64,000 nt of DNA from NCBI GenBank assembly GCA_963724625.1, contig CAVRVO010000001.1, positions 248,001 to 312,000 on the forward strand, read 5' to 3'. Position numbers and translations under genes: made by a program. Below the pieces are notes generated by a model. It did not search any database. It saw only the letters and a list, made by a program, of their open reading frames with translations, and had not been told where the DNA came from. The stretch is from DATBVX01 sp963724625 (GTDB lineage: Bacteria; Pseudomonadota; Gammaproteobacteria; Steroidobacterales; Steroidobacteraceae). How positions within the stretch are numbered: the stretch's first letter is position 1; every line of letters begins with the position of its first letter. Below, in pieces: positions 56,289 to 64,000 of the stretch.

Positions 56289-57485
56289 ATGAGCGCTGAG
56301 CCGCTGCCCGACGACGTCGATCTGGAGAACGCGCATCGCGCCGCGCACGGGAGACCGCCTCTGTCAGCTGCCGAGATCGCACAGCTGACACCAGACGCAG
56401 ATGCGCAACCGGCGTCTGCGACGACGCCGATTCTGCGCCTGGCGAGCAGTGTCACGCCTCGTGAGCTAGAACCGCTCTGGCCCGGCGTTCTCTGGATCGG
56501 CAAGCCGACCCTCTTCGCTGGCGATCCTGGGCTTGGAAAGTCGATTGCGGCGATCGACTGCGTGGCGCGAGCGACCCGTGGCACGCCTTGGCCTTGCGAG
56601 AGCGCGGAGCGCGAGCCGGTCGATGCGCTGATGATGACTGCCGAAGACGACATCGAGGACACTGTCGTGCCTCGGCTGATTGCGGCGGGCGCCGACCTTG
56701 CGCGCATCTCATTTCTCACCGGCGTACGTGAGACCGACGACGATGGCGCATCGCGCGAGCGAATGCTGCTGCTCGACGAACACCTCGACGTGCTGCGGCA
56801 GTCCGTCCAAGACCGGCAGCGCATCACCAAGCTGATCGTCGTCGATCCGCTGAGTGCCTTTCTGGGCAAGACCGACAGTCACAACAACGCCGAAACTCGC
56901 GGTCTGCTCGCTGGTCTGGGCCGCATCGCGACCGAACTGCGCTTCGCGCTGCTCGCCATCACGCACCTGAACAAGGCGAGCGGCGCCAACGCGCTGTACA
57001 GGGTCACCGGCAGCCTCGCGTTCGTCGCCGCCGCCCGAGCCGTGTTCGCCATCGCACGCGATCCGGAGGACGCGAGCCGTCGTTTGATGCTGCCGGTCAA
57101 GTGCAATCTGGCGCCGGATTCGTATGGCTTCAGTTACAGCGTCAGCGTTGCCGATAACGATGCGCCGCACGTACGCTGGGGCGATACGCGCGTCACCCGC
57201 GCAATCGAAGAGGTGCTCACCCAAGCCCCGAGTCCGCGCGAACAGGCCGTCATCGAGCGCAGCAACGACGTCGCCTCCTGGCTGCGCGAACAGCTGGCCG
57301 CAGAGCCGCAACCGGCGGCGTCCATGTGGAACGGGGCCGCGCAACGCGGGTTCTCGCGCCGCGACGTCGAACGGACGAAGCGCGCGCTCGGCGTCACCGC
57401 CGAACCCATGGGCTATCGCGGCGCATGGCATTGGCGCCTGCCGGAGGGGAGAACCGCGCCAGCTCAGACTTTCACAGATGGTTGA
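56289..57485 (+). CDS. RepA-like RecA-fold ATPase (AAA_25 type)
   Basis: A 398-residue P-loop ATPase related to hexameric RepA-type replicative helicases. Walker A is GDPGLGKS (residues 78-85), Walker B is KLIVVDPLSAFLG, and the sensor segment is LLAITHLNKASG. The C-terminal part (about 300-398) has a winged-helix-like stretch ending in YRGAWHWRLP, common in element-encoded relatives. It closes a run of tightly spaced genes from 55336. A role in element replication is inferred from the family and the repeats just downstream. Confidence 0.8.
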   Translation: MSAEPLPDDVDLENAHRAAHGRPPLSAAEIAQLTPDADAQPASATTPILRLASSVTPRELEPLWPGVLWIGKPTLFAGDPGLGKSIAAIDCVARATRGTPWPCESAEREPVDALMMTAEDDIEDTVVPRLIAAGADLARISFLTGVRETDDDGASRERMLLLDEHLDVLRQSVQDRQRITKLIVVDPLSAFLGKTDSHNNAETRGLLAGLGRIATELRFALLAITHLNKASGANALYRVTGSLAFVAAARAVFAIARDPEDASRRLMLPVKCNLAPDSYGFSYSVSVADNDAPHVRWGDTRVTRAIEEVLTQAPSPREQAVIERSNDVASWLREQLAAEPQPAASMWNGAAQRGFSRRDVERTKRALGVTAEPMGYRGAWHWRLPEGRTAPAQTFTDG

Positions 57486-58052
57486 CTCTAAAAATGCGTA
57501 CATCTCTGTGCAAGTGTGGCAAGTCTGGGACGTCAGGCTCTCACAGATTCACACACTCTCTCTCAGAGTATTCATGTTTGTGAGAGTCGCGCGCGCGTGT
57601 GAGCAAGTCTGTCCGAGCCGGTACGAACAGACACTTCAGACCGTTCGCACTCCGCAGACACCGGTCGAGTGTGAGAGAGCTATGCGCTCTATCATTTCTC
57701 ATCACCTGAAAAACCAAGGACAGCGCGCTCGCTGGCGTCGGTGCATGCTCTTCAACGGCTTAACTGCAACTTCAACTGCGACTGTCGGCGGTCGATCGTG
57801 CTCGTTTCTCTGAATTTCGGCTCAAACCTGCGCAAAGTGCTGTCGCGGCCAACAGATTACGAATCTGATTGCCGCTATTGGCAGGAGCGCCGCGCCCGTG
57901 CCGCTTACGATGTACTCACCAATATCTCGATGCGCGTATCAGCCCGCGCCGCGTAACGAGCCTGTCCTGGCGCCTGGCGAAGAGCAACGGTGAGCGATGG
58001 TGTCCACCTTTGGATTCCCTAGAACGATTACTGACCTGGAGGAGGACTACCA
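57486..58052. other. Repeat-rich non-coding stretch after the RepA-like gene
   Basis: About 570 bp, AT-richer than its surroundings, without a convincing gene. It contains TGTGAG-type repeats at 57579, 57598 and 57670, an inverted copy CTCTCACA at 57538-57545, a repeated CAAGTCTG with a GTGTG lead (about 57514 and 57597), and TGCAACTTCAACTGC at 57765-57779. It could hold an origin or a regulatory region. A 111-residue open frame from 57478 is not supported. Confidence 0.4.
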
Positions 58053-58559
58053 GTGAACGCTAGACGCCCTCGGCCTAGGACATCGGCTAAGACGAGTCCC
58101 CGCCGGATCTCGGCCGTTTTACGTGCGACGCGAGCGCTGGAAATGCGTGCGGGCGGTGTGTCTTTCGGGCGAATCGCGTCCGTTTTGGGGTTTGCCGGAC
58201 GCCAGGGCGCATATGATGCTTGCCGACGAGCGTTGGATGCCACGCTGACCGAGCCCGCTGCACACGTTCGCACCTTGGACCTAAGGCGTCTGGACGCATT
58301 GTTCAAGGCTGCCTACGTGAAAGCCATTCACGGGGACCTGCACGCGATCATTGTGTGCCTCCGCGTTATCGAGCGGCGCGCGCGATTGTTGGGTCTCGAC
58401 GCACCGACTAAGCACGACGTCACGGCAGGCGCGCCCTGTGGCGTTCTGGTCGTACCTGGACCCATGCCCTTGGACGCTTGGTGCCAAGAGGCTCGCGCTC
58501 AGCAAGACGCACTTGCCGAAAAAGAGAGTGAACTGCTTGGACCTAACAAGCCGAGTTGA
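58053..58559 (+). CDS. Terminase-small-subunit-like helix-turn-helix protein
   Basis: 168 residues from a GTG with a very strong GGAGGAGG 7 bases upstream. RALEMRAGGVSFGRIASVLGF is a helix-turn-helix (core GVSFGRIASVLGF), followed by RRLDALFKAAYVKAIHGD and IERRARLLGLDAPTK. This is the pattern of small phage-terminase-like DNA-binding proteins. No large terminase or structural phage gene is nearby, so it is an orphan or has been recruited for another task. Confidence 0.6.
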   Translation: MNARRPRPRTSAKTSPRRISAVLRATRALEMRAGGVSFGRIASVLGFAGRQGAYDACRRALDATLTEPAAHVRTLDLRRLDALFKAAYVKAIHGDLHAIIVCLRVIERRARLLGLDAPTKHDVTAGAPCGVLVVPGPMPLDAWCQEARAQQDALAEKESELLGPNKPS

Positions 58560-58708
58560 TACTCGTACGGGTTCGGACGCACAGGAGATGGAAGAACTGC
58601 GATCACGAAACATCCCAGATCAAACATATGCTGACGTACGCGCGCTTTCACTTGGCCACGGTCATTTGCCGGCGCTTCGCGCCCGGTTGGCGTAGCGACT
58701 GCACCCAA

Positions 58709-58966
58709 ATGACAAGTAATAGTCGTGACCTCGATCGATCGCTCCCCGAGCTAATCGCGAACTCGGGTGCGCTGGACATTGCAGAAGCTCTAGCGGAAGG
58801 TCGGCTCGACGAACTACTCACTGAGGGTCCGCTGCGAGACGTCCCTTTTTTCGGCACCCCGATAAAGCTTTGGAAGGTTGGACCGCAAGTCCGCGATTGG
58901 CTCTTCGCTAAAAAGGTTGGTCGTTTCCTTCGTCCGTTTACCGAGATGCCTGGGCGGCGTGAGGGG
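58709..58966 (+). pseudogene. Truncated gene, N-terminal fragment of an unknown protein
   Basis: From ATG 58709 the frame gives about 85 credible residues: LPELIANSGALDIAEALAEG, LLTEGPLRDVPFFGTPIKLWK, VRDWLFAKKVGRFLRPFTEMP. I have seen the pattern of a short acidic N-terminus, a hydrophobic VPFFGTPIKL segment and a KK-x-GRFL segment in uncharacterised bacterial proteins. The frame stays open to 59395, but there it runs antisense to the better-supported minus-strand gene, so the native 3' part seems lost. Confidence 0.4.
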
Positions 58967-59476
58967 CTACGGCACCCTGATATTGCTTGTGCCGAACAAC
59001 CAAATGATGCCGACAGGTCCAGATATGCCTATTCGGAATTGCGGGATAACCGCCACCACGTCATTGTTCGCCGGCGCAATGTCGCCAGAAACGAAATCCA
59101 ACAACATTGTGCCTTCTCCTTGGCGCCCCTCTACCGTCAAGTATTTATCTGCGCCACGTATCACAAGGGCTCCCGACGGCGACAATGCATTGACGGCCCT
59201 GCTCGTATCGAGGTCCTTCAGCGGGTCGAATTCCAGAATGAAGTCCGAGCCGAGGTCAAGACCATCCGCATTCTCGACATGCGTCCAAGTCGCGAGCTCG
59301 CACACGATGCCGTTCGGTGCTTGGTCGTACTTTTTGAGCAATGCCAATTGCGGCCGCGCCGCTCCCTGTTGGCACCTAATGGCGAGAGGCGATGACTGGC
59401 CATCACCGAATGCGAGCAGGTGACCGGGAGAAATGCTTGAAATTCGAGCGAGCGTTGAGCCCGGCGAAATGTTCAT
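58967..59476 (-). CDS. Unknown soluble protein
   Basis: About 169 residues from ATG 59476 with GGGAGA upstream. The composition looks real: SPGHLLAFGDGQSSPLAIR, YDQAPNGIVCELATW, LVIRGADKYLTVEG, FGTSNIRVP at the end, many short beta-like segments. No signal peptide, no membrane segment, no motif I know. It is convergent with the truncated gene. Function not assigned. Confidence 0.5.
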   Translation of the reverse strand: MNISPGSTLARISSISPGHLLAFGDGQSSPLAIRCQQGAARPQLALLKKYDQAPNGIVCELATWTHVENADGLDLGSDFILEFDPLKDLDTSRAVNALSPSGALVIRGADKYLTVEGRQGEGTMLLDFVSGDIAPANNDVVAVIPQFRIGISGPVGIIWLFGTSNIRVP

Positions 59477-59693
59477 CAGTGTTCTCCCGAAATCTCGACG
59501 CCCGAACTGTAGCACCAGCGCTTCCGGCGGTCCCCGGCAATAGGCATAGCCGCTCATGGGCTCCGGTGCTTAAGCGCCATACGACATAACACATGCGGAA
59601 CTAGCCGCCGGGAGTCTGTGTACGCTGCCGCACAGACCAGTCCGGGTCCCGGAGCGAAAGCTTCTATAAACGAATCGTGCGACGGAACTCCTT
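59477..59693. other. Intergenic region of the element
   Basis: 217 bp separating the divergent minus-strand unknown gene and the next plus-strand pair. No repeat or promoter I can support. Confidence 0.3.
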
Positions 59694-59894
59694 ATGGCTA
59701 ACAACACTTTCACGCGCCCAAGCTGGGACCGCTTGGCCTCAGCGCGGCTCGGTTTAGATAGCTACCTTCAGGAGATGAACGAGTGGCTTCTCACAAAGGA
59801 TGAGGCAGGCCAAAAAACAAGCGCCGCCGCTGACAATGTGGCTGGAAGATTGGAAGCCACAATCGAATGCATCCGCGCCGAGATCTCGAGCTGA
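59694..59894 (+). CDS. Small hypothetical protein
   Basis: 66 residues, helical, charged, beginning MANNTFTRPSWDRLASARLG. The stop TGA overlaps the next start as TGATG, which supports both frames as real. Function unknown. Confidence 0.45.
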   Translation: MANNTFTRPSWDRLASARLGLDSYLQEMNEWLLTKDEAGQKTSAAADNVAGRLEATIECIRAEISS

Positions 59895-60253
59895 TGTTTG
59901 GCGGTCCCATGTCGCCGGCTTTCACACATGCATACACAAGCACGCTGCGAGACCAGCTGCAGCGGGCTAACCAGTGCCTTGGCAAGAGCCTCGCAGAGGA
60001 CGACCAGAACCCCGGTTACAAAGCACGCCTGGAATTTGCAGAGTCGGCAGTGAAGGATGCACTGCGCCGAGTCGATGGCGGGGGCGATGCTAGGACAATT
60101 CTGACTTCACTCGATGGGATCTGGATCGGCGATCTGAATGCGGCGGCCGCACGGCATGTCGAAACCGCCAGGGTTCTGTGCCGCGCAATAGCAAGAAGGG
60201 CCTGGCCACCTCTTTTTGATCTCGGGGCCGTCGAAATTCCAAGCCTGCAATGA
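59894..60253 (+). CDS. Hypothetical protein
   Basis: 119 residues from the ATG in TGATG. Mainly helical, with TLRDQLQRANQCLGKSL and FAESAVKDALRRVDGG; no motif is recognised. Coupled to the 66-residue gene. Confidence 0.5.
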   Translation: MFGGPMSPAFTHAYTSTLRDQLQRANQCLGKSLAEDDQNPGYKARLEFAESAVKDALRRVDGGGDARTILTSLDGIWIGDLNAAAARHVETARVLCRAIARRAWPPLFDLGAVEIPSLQ

Positions 60254-60327
60254 ATTTCAGTTCGCCGAAATTGTCCGCTTGCTAAAGCAACGCGTGCCGG
60301 GACGGAGAGAAGGTGCTTCCCCGTTGC

Positions 60328-60462
60328 TCAGTGCTTCCACTGCCGAAGCAGCGTAACAAAGTGCTCCTGAAGCCAATACCTCGGGGCGTTGCGCGACTCG
60401 CTCACGTCCAAGATGAACCCTTCGTGTTCCAGCACCTTGATCTCTTCGGCTAGTGAGCGAAA
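60328..60462 (-). pseudogene. C-terminal remnant of a lost gene
   Basis: On the minus strand the frame reads SLAEEIKVLEHEGF, ILDVSESRNAPRYWLQEHF and VTLLRQWKH then TGA. This looks like the C-terminal end of a folded protein, but the frame meets a stop 44 codons upstream, at the start of the AI-2E permease gene. It may be the scar of a deletion or insertion at about 60460. Confidence 0.35.
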
Positions 60463-61667
60463 TCATGATCCCCGAAACTGGGCCACTCCGATCGCGGCTG
60501 GTGAACGCGACGGCACTGCTCGCTTTCCTTGCCGTGGGCGTGATCTTGTACTTCGCACAGGCCGCTTTCATTCCCGTTGCGCTCGCAGTGTTTCTCGCAT
60601 TGCTACTGACGCCTGCGGTAGATCGCCTGCAGCGTTGGCATGTGCCGCGTGGCCTCGCAGTGACGATCGTGATGCTAGGGGTTCTGTTGGCGGGAGCAGG
60701 CGCCGTCAATGCGGTGTGGAATCCCGCCAAAGACTGGTTGGCGCGCGCTCCGCAAACATTGCGAAAGATCGAAGCGCGTGTTCGACCGCTACGCGCAGTG
60801 TTCGCGCAGGTCGATGCAGTGACCGAGCGCGCCGGACATCTGACAGATGGCAGCCCGCAGAGCACCGCGACGCCCGGCGCCGCCGTCGCTGTAACCGAGA
60901 CCGGGAAAGCGTTATCGATGACGAAGTCGGTCCTCGAAGGATTGACCGTCATTCCGCTCATGTTGTTCTTTCTAATTGGGGGTCCGCCGCTTCTGGCACG
61001 CATGGTCGCGTCACTCTCCGGAAAGGAAACTTCAGCCAAGTCGTTGCGACTCATGGAAGCGATTCGGGTGGAAGTCGGGCGTTACTTCGCGACGGTTGCG
61101 CTCATCAACCTCGGCTTGGGTGCGGCAACCGCCGCCGCAGTGGCCGCCCTCGGCATGCCCAACCCCATCCTGTGGGGAACGATTGCCGGGGTCTTCAATT
61201 TCATCCCGTATCTCGGCCCGATCACGACCATCGTCATCTTGGGGGGCGCGGCACTAGTGACCTTCGATGATCTGGGACACGCGCTGGCTGTGCCCGGTGC
61301 ATTCATCGTGCTTCACTTGATCGAGGGCCAAGTCGTGCAGCCGCTAACCGTCGGACGCCGCCTCGAAGTCAATGCACTCGTCATCCTGCTGGCGGTCTGG
61401 TTCGGGTTCTGGTTCTGGGGAATCCCGGGCGTGCTTCTCGCGGTCCCCCTGTTGGTCGCATTGAAAGTGGCCGCTGAGCATCAGCCCTCCTGGCAAGCGG
61501 TGCGCAATTTCCTCGCACCGAATGCGAGTTGGCAACCAAAAACGCTCGATAGACTGCTCCGCGCCGGCGACCTGCGTGCGATGCGCTCCGGCGTTCCCAC
61601 TGCACCTGCCACCGCGCAGCATGTTTCTCCGAAAACGGTTCGCCCACTCAGCGATAAAGCTGATTGA
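60453..61667 (+). CDS. AI-2E family transporter
   Basis: A 404-residue membrane permease of the PerM/AI-2E exporter family. Hydrophobic helices lie near residues 20-60, 68-88, 165-180, 220-260, 270-290 and 310-365. The family motif PNPILWGTIAGVFNFIPYLGP is clear (core WGTIAGVFNFIPYLGP), as is LEGQVVQPLTVGRRLEVN-type spacing (EGQVVQPLTVGRRL). Members export autoinducer-2-like molecules, other solutes or act as antiporters; the substrate is not known. GTG 60453 or ATG 60465 may start it. Confidence 0.85.
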   Translation: MSEIMIPETGPLRSRLVNATALLAFLAVGVILYFAQAAFIPVALAVFLALLLTPAVDRLQRWHVPRGLAVTIVMLGVLLAGAGAVNAVWNPAKDWLARAPQTLRKIEARVRPLRAVFAQVDAVTERAGHLTDGSPQSTATPGAAVAVTETGKALSMTKSVLEGLTVIPLMLFFLIGGPPLLARMVASLSGKETSAKSLRLMEAIRVEVGRYFATVALINLGLGAATAAAVAALGMPNPILWGTIAGVFNFIPYLGPITTIVILGGAALVTFDDLGHALAVPGAFIVLHLIEGQVVQPLTVGRRLEVNALVILLAVWFGFWFWGIPGVLLAVPLLVALKVAAEHQPSWQAVRNFLAPNASWQPKTLDRLLRAGDLRAMRSGVPTAPATAQHVSPKTVRPLSDKAD

Positions 61668-61978
61668 CACGTTTTCTTGTAGGCCAGGCTTACAACGCGC
61701 CCAGTTCAACCCTGTACGAAGCAAGACTTGAGGTTGGATTGAATGTGATGCTCGGCATGGTTCTCTCAACGCTTCCGGATCAGAAGGTTTGGATTATTGC
61801 GCACAATGCGCTCAAACCACGTGGCTGTATCTCTTCGCGAAAGTTCCAGAATACGGCTCTACCTATGATCTCGCCATCGCAAGAAAGCGAAACGGTACTA
61901 GTCTCAGGAGTTCCGCCGAACGCTAAGAGTGCATTTGTGATCGTGCCGCTGAGCCGCGCGGCCTAACTTCGCTCCTTA
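61668..61978. other. Stretch without an assigned gene
   Basis: 311 bp between the permease and the convergent tail-anchored protein gene. A frame of up to 100 codons ends in TAA at about 61966 (ETVLVSGVPPNAKSAFVIVPLS near its end), but it has no convincing start or ribosome-binding site. Another frame reads VPEYGSTYDLAIARKRNG. It may hold gene debris. Confidence 0.3.
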
Positions 61979-62401
61979 TTAGACGGGCCGTCCAAGGAAA
62001 AAACCGATCAGTCCGGCTACCAGCACTGCTACTACGCCAATCCATGCTACGGTCCGCCCGCGTGAACGCTCACGCGTGGCGAGCTTTTCGTTAAGCACGG
62101 CCGTTGCAGCAAGTCTTACCGTTTGGTCGGATGCGACCTTTGGTCGCCACTGCGTCAGCAATTCAAGTTTCGGGATCACAGGGCTGGGCAGATCAGCCAG
62201 CATTCGAAGATGAGCAACGTCCAGCCGCGCGAGCTGCCGCGGTAGATCGTGCCAGTCCGCGCGCTCAAGTGTGTTATCTAGGAACACTGATGCGCTGCTC
62301 ATCGCACCGGCAGTCAAATTGCCGCTTGCGGTGAACGTTACGACGCCAGTGAGAGGCACAAACACCTTCTGAGCGTCAGTCTGAGTCTCTTCTTCGGTCA
62401 T
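61979..62401 (-). CDS. Tail-anchored membrane protein of unknown function
   Basis: About 140 residues from ATG 62401 with GAGG upstream. The N-terminal 115 residues are soluble (PLTGVVTFTASGNLTAGAMSSA, WHDLPRQLARLDVAHLRMLADL). A single hydrophobic helix (TVAWIGVVAVLVAGLIGFFLG) ends the protein, preceded by an Arg-rich stretch, as in tail-anchored proteins. It is divergent from the Crp/Fnr gene. Function unknown. Confidence 0.55.
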   Translation of the reverse strand: MTEEETQTDAQKVFVPLTGVVTFTASGNLTAGAMSSASVFLDNTLERADWHDLPRQLARLDVAHLRMLADLPSPVIPKLELLTQWRPKVASDQTVRLAATAVLNEKLATRERSRGRTVAWIGVVAVLVAGLIGFFLGRPV

Positions 62402-62529
62402 CGCCCGGGACCTCTGTGAATCCTGCAGTAGCTCAGAATATACATTTTTCGCACGCTCGCTAGCCGCCGGCTGTGTGCGGCGCAGTACGGCGCTCTGTGC
62501 GCACCAGTACAAAGCGTTCGAAGGGGAGT

Positions 62530-62535
62530 TATAAT
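62530..62535 (+). promoter_or_regulatory. -10 box upstream of the Crp/Fnr regulator
   Basis: A perfect TATAAT about 34 bp before the chosen start; no good -35 is seen. Confidence 0.4.
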
Positions 62536-62568
62536 CGCCTCGTACTAGTTGGCATGGTGACGCTCTCG

Positions 62569-63288
62569 ATGCCTGAGACTCATCATCCAGAACAAAATCA
62601 CATTCTGGCTGCACTTCCACCGGCCGAGCGCGAAAGACTTTTCCCGCATCTGCAGCTCGTCCCGATGCCGCTCGGCAAGGTCCTGTACGAATCCGGCGAA
62701 ATCCTGCGCCACGTTTATTTCCCGACCGATTCTATTGTGTCGCTCCTGTACGTGATGGAAGACGGCTCGTCGGCGGAGATCTCAGTGATCGGTAACGAGG
62801 GCGTCATCGGCGTCGCCCTGTTCATGGGCGGTGAAACGACGCCGAGTCGCTCGATCGTGCAAAGTGCCGGTTTCGCTTACCGTCTGACGGGACAGCGGCT
62901 CAAGGACGAGTTCTATCGCCACGGAGAGATGCTTCATCTTCTGCTGCGCTATACGCAAGCCCTGCTTACGCAGATGGCCCAGACCGCGGTCTGCAACCGG
63001 CATCACTCAGTAGACCAGCAGTTGTGCCGCTGGCTGCTGCTCTCTCTTGACCGCCTGTCTTCCAACCAATTGACCATGACCCAGGAGCTCATCGCCAACA
63101 TGCTCGGCGTCCGCCGTGAAGGCGTCACCGAAGCGGCCGGAAGGTTGCAGAATCTCGGAGTGATCGAGTACAGCCGCGGGCAGATCACAGTGCTGGACCG
63201 ACCCAAGCTGGAAGAGCTGTGTTGTGAGTGTTATGCCGTAGTCAAAACAGAAACCGATCGCCTGCTGCCTAACCACGCGGCCCATTGA
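62569..63288 (+). CDS. Crp/Fnr family transcriptional regulator
   Basis: About 239 residues. The cNMP-like sensor domain spans about 15-130 (GKVLYESGEILRHVYFPTDSIVSLL, core YESGEILRHVYFPTDS). A dimerisation helix and a C-terminal winged helix follow (LTMTQELIANMLGVRREGVTEAAGRL). There is no N-terminal cysteine cluster as in Fnr, and the effector is unknown. The class (start MPETHHPEQNHILAALP) is widespread in proteobacteria, often many copies per genome. ATG 62554 is an alternative start. Confidence 0.88.
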   Translation: MPETHHPEQNHILAALPPAERERLFPHLQLVPMPLGKVLYESGEILRHVYFPTDSIVSLLYVMEDGSSAEISVIGNEGVIGVALFMGGETTPSRSIVQSAGFAYRLTGQRLKDEFYRHGEMLHLLLRYTQALLTQMAQTAVCNRHHSVDQQLCRWLLLSLDRLSSNQLTMTQELIANMLGVRREGVTEAAGRLQNLGVIEYSRGQITVLDRPKLEELCCECYAVVKTETDRLLPNHAAH

Positions 63289-63391
63289 AACCGCGAACGG
63301 CGACTCGAACCTCGATTTGGGCCGAGTCACTACTTTACTGGAAAAATAAAAGCTCCCGACCGTTGCCAGCCAGATTAGGAGGACCAACAAG

Positions 63392-63883
63392 CTAGACTCC
63401 TAGCTCGCGCGCTGCGGACGGAACCTCACCGCGCCACAGCCAACGCGCTACTTCGAGCACCTGACCCGTCAAGCGTCTGATCTCGCCACTCACGAGTGCG
63501 TCATTGAATTCGACGACTCGCTTGTTGTCTGGTTCGCTGTGCGTCACTGCACGTCGATACTTCGCGATGAGCCTGACGGCCTCGGGTATTACCTCCGCGT
63601 CACGCTCTTCTGCGTGCAGTACAGCCCCGAACTTGTTGATGAGAGGCATGTCTCTGAATGCCTTTCGGTCATAAAGGGCCCGATGCTTTTGAATGGCTGT
63701 CTCTAGGATCAGCGCTTCGAGCGCAGCATAGGCAGAGAAGAGAGCATTGTAGGTCGGCAAATGCTCATGCTCCCCCGTCGCGACCCCAATCTGCGCGAGA
63801 TTGAAGTCTGTCAGGCGAATGAGCCCGACGAGTTGCATGATCTCCACGTAACACTCTTGCCCTTCGACTTTCACGTTCATCAT
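63392..63883 (-). CDS. Hypothetical protein
   Basis: About 163 residues from ATG 63883. It is helical: LPTYNALFSAYAALEALILETAIQKH, RDMPLINKFGAVLHAEERDAE, IAKYRRAVTHSEPDNKRVVEF. The RRAVTHSEPD segment recalls helical proteins with an R...H nucleotide-handling motif, but I cannot assign a family. A later ATG (63838) is possible because the upstream frame overlaps the first 40 codons. Confidence 0.5.
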   Translation of the reverse strand: MMNVKVEGQECYVEIMQLVGLIRLTDFNLAQIGVATGEHEHLPTYNALFSAYAALEALILETAIQKHRALYDRKAFRDMPLINKFGAVLHAEERDAEVIPEAVRLIAKYRRAVTHSEPDNKRVVEFNDALVSGEIRRLTGQVLEVARWLWRGEVPSAARELGV

Positions 63884-63992
63884 TCGCCTCAGCGGCAGCG
63901 GGTTTGTACGAGGGCGCAACCATACGCTCGCGCAGAGCGAGTTCCCTGAGCGCAATTTCACAGAAGTCGGCCCACAACCTGCGAGTCATCAC
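63765..63992 (-). CDS. Unknown ORF at the window edge, possibly partial
   Basis: A minus-strand frame reading RLWADFCEIALRELALRERMVAPSYKPAAAEAND near its start, open to 63765. It starts at GTG 63992 or ATG 63989, or continues beyond the window. The last 40 codons overlap the next gene and may not be translated as such; a frame error is possible. Confidence 0.3.
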   Translation of the reverse strand: MMTRRLWADFCEIALRELALRERMVAPSYKPAAAEANDERESRRARVLRGDHATRRAHSPDRLQSRADWGRDGGA

Positions 63993-64000
63993 GCAGTTCC

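Noticed and set aside
57478..57813. A 111-codon frame overlapping the end of the RepA-like gene
   Set aside because: No ribosome-binding site, and it is made of the TGTGAG/CTCACA repeats.
63307..63320. GACTCGAACCT, an 11-bp match to the tRNA-Lys T-arm, as a far attachment site
   Set aside because: It is in inverse orientation and too short; an attachment repeat should be direct and include the acceptor end.

Overview
The window looks like the chromosome of a GC-rich gammaproteobacterium with type IV pili. This rests on three conserved gene runs: glyA-nrdR-ribD-ribE-(insert)-ribB-ribH-nusB-thiL, asd-fimV-truA-accD-folC-dedD-cvpA-purF, and parE-parC beside a FimX-like protein. Lysyl-type EF-P with EpmA, LpxH and AsmA agree. 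A position near Xanthomonadales, Nevskiales or Steroidobacterales is an inference from gene order only. Many starts are GTG or TTG.

Layout. 1-405: end of an N-formylglutamate amidohydrolase. 439-3173: ettA and a histone-deacetylase-fold hydrolase. 3232-11702: glyA, nrdR and riboflavin genes interrupted by an M14 carboxypeptidase, then nusB and thiL. 11.8-14 kb: a Ser/Thr kinase with a cyclic-nucleotide-binding tail and a secreted DUF2780 protein. 14-18.3 kb, minus strand: folE2, dxs, ispA, xseB. 18.4-20.9 kb: rubrerythrin, Fe-S oxidoreductase and DUF3501 behind a good promoter with a PerR/Fur-type palindrome. 21-25.1 kb: parE, parC. 25.1-27.2 kb, minus: a FimX-like degenerate GGDEF/EAL protein. 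27.4-31 kb: efp, then minus-strand msrC, epmA, psd, SCO. 31-44.5 kb: prmB, aroC, asd, fimV, truA, accD, folC, dedD, cvpA, purF, glycerate kinase. The trpFBA genes usually found between truA and accD are absent. 44.6-51.3 kb: a REC-Ser/Thr kinase, miaE, GNAT, lpxH, a PPIase, gltX, cysS. 51.3-53.4 kb: tRNA-Pro, tRNA-Arg, tRNA-His, an AsmA-like gene and tRNA-Lys.

From 53.4 kb a tyrosine integrase abuts tRNA-Lys(CTT) and begins an integrated element. It carries small zinc-ribbon proteins, a RepA-like hexameric ATPase followed by a repeat-rich non-coding stretch, a terminase-small-subunit-like HTH protein, several orphan ORFs and broken gene ends. Its far end is not identified. Beyond 60.4 kb come an AI-2E family permease, a tail-anchored protein, a Crp/Fnr regulator and unknown genes.

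Sequence quality matters here. At least seven genes change reading frame while their protein sequence stays conserved (HDAC-like, fimV, folC, GNAT, lpxH, gltX, cysS). Nearly every change is explained by one extra base, and cysS alone needs about nine. This pattern fits insertion errors in the assembly better than real gene decay.
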